This document shows, piece by piece, positions 16,241 to 16,938 of a stretch of 16,938 bases of DNA. The position numbers and the translations under genes were made by a program. The notes beneath the pieces are model-generated. The model was not told where the DNA came from and did not search any database. It was given only the letters and a program-made list of their open reading frames with translations. Positions within the stretch are counted from its first letter, which is position 1. Every line of letters starts with the position of its first letter. Origin of the DNA: an uncultured Collinsella sp. (GTDB lineage: Bacteria > Actinomycetota > Coriobacteriia > Coriobacteriales > Coriobacteriaceae); contig CABRZC010000042.1 in the NCBI GenBank assembly GCA_902475375.1, positions 1-16,938 of the forward strand, given 5' to 3'.

Positions 16241-16280
16241 AGGCCGTCCATCGCAACGATGGGCGGCCTTGTCATTTGTC
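16241..16280 (+). terminator. Terminator between convergent holin-family and Rrf2 genes
   Basis: AGGCCGTCCATCG (16241-16253) pairs with CGATGGGCGGCCT (16257-16269) through 13 bp including one T·G wobble, with a CAA loop. A weak T-rich tail (TTGTCATTTGTC) follows on plus. The minus strand reads TTCGTTTTGG after the stem, so it may act bidirectionally, though the wobble favours plus. Confidence 0.8.
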
Positions 16281-16296
16281 GAGCCTCAGAGGGCAG

Positions 16297-16333
16297 AAAA
16301 ATCTACCATTTCCACCCCGTCCCCAAATGGCAG
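16297..16333 (-). terminator. Intrinsic terminator of the Rrf2-family gene with GGGGACGGGG loop
   Basis: On the minus strand CTGCCATTT (16333-16325) pairs with AAATGGTAG (16311-16303), with one G·T wobble, around the G-rich 13-nt loop GGGGACGGGGTGG. TTTTT (16301-16297) follows, just 6 bp beyond the Rrf2 TAG. The loop and flanks resemble the core of the palindrome at 15078-15165, so this terminator may derive from the same repeat family. Confidence 0.75.
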
Positions 16334-16339
16334 GTGGGG

Positions 16340-16768
16340 CTAGATGACGTAGTCGTAGCCCTCGTTGGGGGCGACGAGCGTATCGAGCGTCACGCCGTCG
16401 AGGTAGTCGTTAATGAGCTTGTCCAGGTTCTTCCACACGTCGAGCGTGGGGCACTCATCCGAACGCGAGCAGCCCTTGCAGTCGCCGTCTAGACATGCGA
16501 CCGGCGCCAGACTACCCTCGGTCAGGCGCAGGATCTCGCCCACCGTGTACTGCTCGGGCGGGCGCGTGAGCACATAGCCACCGCCCTTGCCACGCATGCC
16601 CGAAAGCATGTTGGCGCGCACGAGCGTAGCCAAGATGTTCTCGAGATATTTCTCGGAAATCCCCTGTCGCGCCGCAATCTCTTTGAGCGGGATGCGACCG
16701 GCCGCCTGGTGCTCGGCCAGATCGACCATAACGCGCAGGGCATATCTGCCCTTTGTGGAAACCAACAT
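16340..16768 (-). CDS. Rrf2/IscR-family transcriptional regulator with four-cysteine cluster motif
   Basis: The 142-residue protein starts MLVSTKGRYALRVMVDLAEH, the typical Rrf2 N-terminus, followed by the winged helix-turn-helix (IPLKEIAARQGISEKYLENIL, 26-46) and the wing GMRGKGGGYVLTRP (57-70). The sensor region holds C92, C97, C100 and C106. E. coli IscR binds [2Fe-2S] through C92, C98 and C104 plus a histidine; the spacing here differs but is cysteine-rich enough for an iron-sulfur cluster or thiol redox switch. Expected roles in the family are control of Fe-S assembly, cysteine metabolism or redox stress; which applies cannot be told, as the right-hand neighbour is outside the window. 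The ATG at 16768 has GAAAGG about 12 bases upstream. An AT-rich promoter region precedes it and autoregulation is likely. Confidence 0.92.
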   Translation of the reverse strand: MLVSTKGRYALRVMVDLAEHQAAGRIPLKEIAARQGISEKYLENILATLVRANMLSGMRGKGGGYVLTRPPEQYTVGEILRLTEGSLAPVACLDGDCKGCSRSDECPTLDVWKNLDKLINDYLDGVTLDTLVAPNEGYDYVI

Positions 16769-16804
16769 ATATATTGCTGCCTTTCGGTCTTTTAATTCGT
16801 AGAA

Positions 16805-16832
16805 ATTCTAGCCGAAATATTGGTTTTGAAAA
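16805..16832 (-). promoter_or_regulatory. Probable promoter of the Rrf2-family gene
   Basis: On the minus strand TTTTCA (16832-16827) and TAGAAT (16810-16805) are separated by 16 bp and end 36 bp before the ATG. The small dyad TTTTCAAAA overlaps the -35. The surrounding 16769-16938 stretch is clearly AT-rich relative to the rest of the window and contains no gene, as expected of a regulatory region that may carry Rrf2 operator sites. Confidence 0.5.
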
Positions 16833-16885
16833 TACCTATTCCCGTCAAGATGGTTAATCGACTCGTAATAATCTTCTATTTCCTA

Positions 16886-16914
16886 TTGCGTTACTAGGCT
16901 TTACTGTCTACTAT
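16886..16914 (+). promoter_or_regulatory. Possible divergent promoter toward the right edge
   Basis: TTGCGT (16886-16891) and TACTAT (16909-16914) are spaced by 17 bp on the plus strand. Both hexamers are imperfect. If real, it would drive a gene beginning beyond the window and divergent from the Rrf2 gene, a common arrangement for Rrf2 regulators and their targets. Confidence 0.25.
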
Positions 16915-16938
16915 GCTTGCCAACAGCAAAACGAACAA

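Noticed and set aside
1..16938. tRNA or rRNA genes, CRISPR arrays, insertion sequences, prophage or toxin-antitoxin genes
   Set aside because: All gaps were read: no cloverleaf with a T-loop GGTTCGA motif, no spaced direct-repeat array, no transposase or integrase. The holin-family name alone is not evidence of a phage.

Overview
The window is a G+C-rich stretch of actinobacterial chromosome. Protein style points to the class Coriobacteriia, most plausibly Collinsella: an actinobacterial-type DnaE, AddAB instead of RecBCD or AdnAB, a neelaredoxin-like superoxide reductase typical of anaerobes, and a YerC/TrpR-like regulator. The genus is an inference from recognition, not a search result. Almost everything is on the minus strand; the only convincing plus-strand gene is a small membrane protein at 15837-16202.

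Layout, left to right. Positions 1-138 hold the first 46 codons of a minus-strand nitrilase-superfamily protein, probably glutamine-dependent NAD+ synthetase. A superoxide reductase (256-618) follows, with an intrinsic terminator between them. From 769 to 14995 lies a run of four large minus-strand genes concerned with DNA. In transcription order they are addB (14995-11897), addA (11893-8261), dnaE (8084-4281) and a SWIM/SNF2-family ATPase (4242-769). addB and addA are 3 bp apart, and dnaE and the SNF2 gene are 38 bp apart, so each pair is probably an operon. The 176-bp addA-dnaE gap contains an 18-bp-arm palindrome. The right part holds a TrpR-like regulator (15514-15215), a divergent phage-holin-family membrane protein (15837-16202), and an Rrf2-family regulator with four cysteines (16768-16340) behind an AT-rich promoter region.

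Together, AddAB processes double-strand ends for RecA loading. DnaE is the replicative polymerase and may proofread through its PHP domain. The SNF2 protein probably remodels a nucleoprotein or polymerase complex. These are ordinary core functions, and I see no clear new defence or biosynthetic system. The items most worth a second look are three intergenic elements: a nested palindrome at 8186-8248, a 33-bp-arm palindrome at 15078-15165 sharing a GGGGACGG core with the Rrf2 terminator, and an adjacent tandem repeat upstream of addB. Four protein-level departures also stand out: AddB without Walker A and with a broken Fe-S signature, an insertion in the DnaE fingers, a superoxide reductase with an eroded N-terminal metal site, and a missing nitrilase Glu in the truncated first gene.
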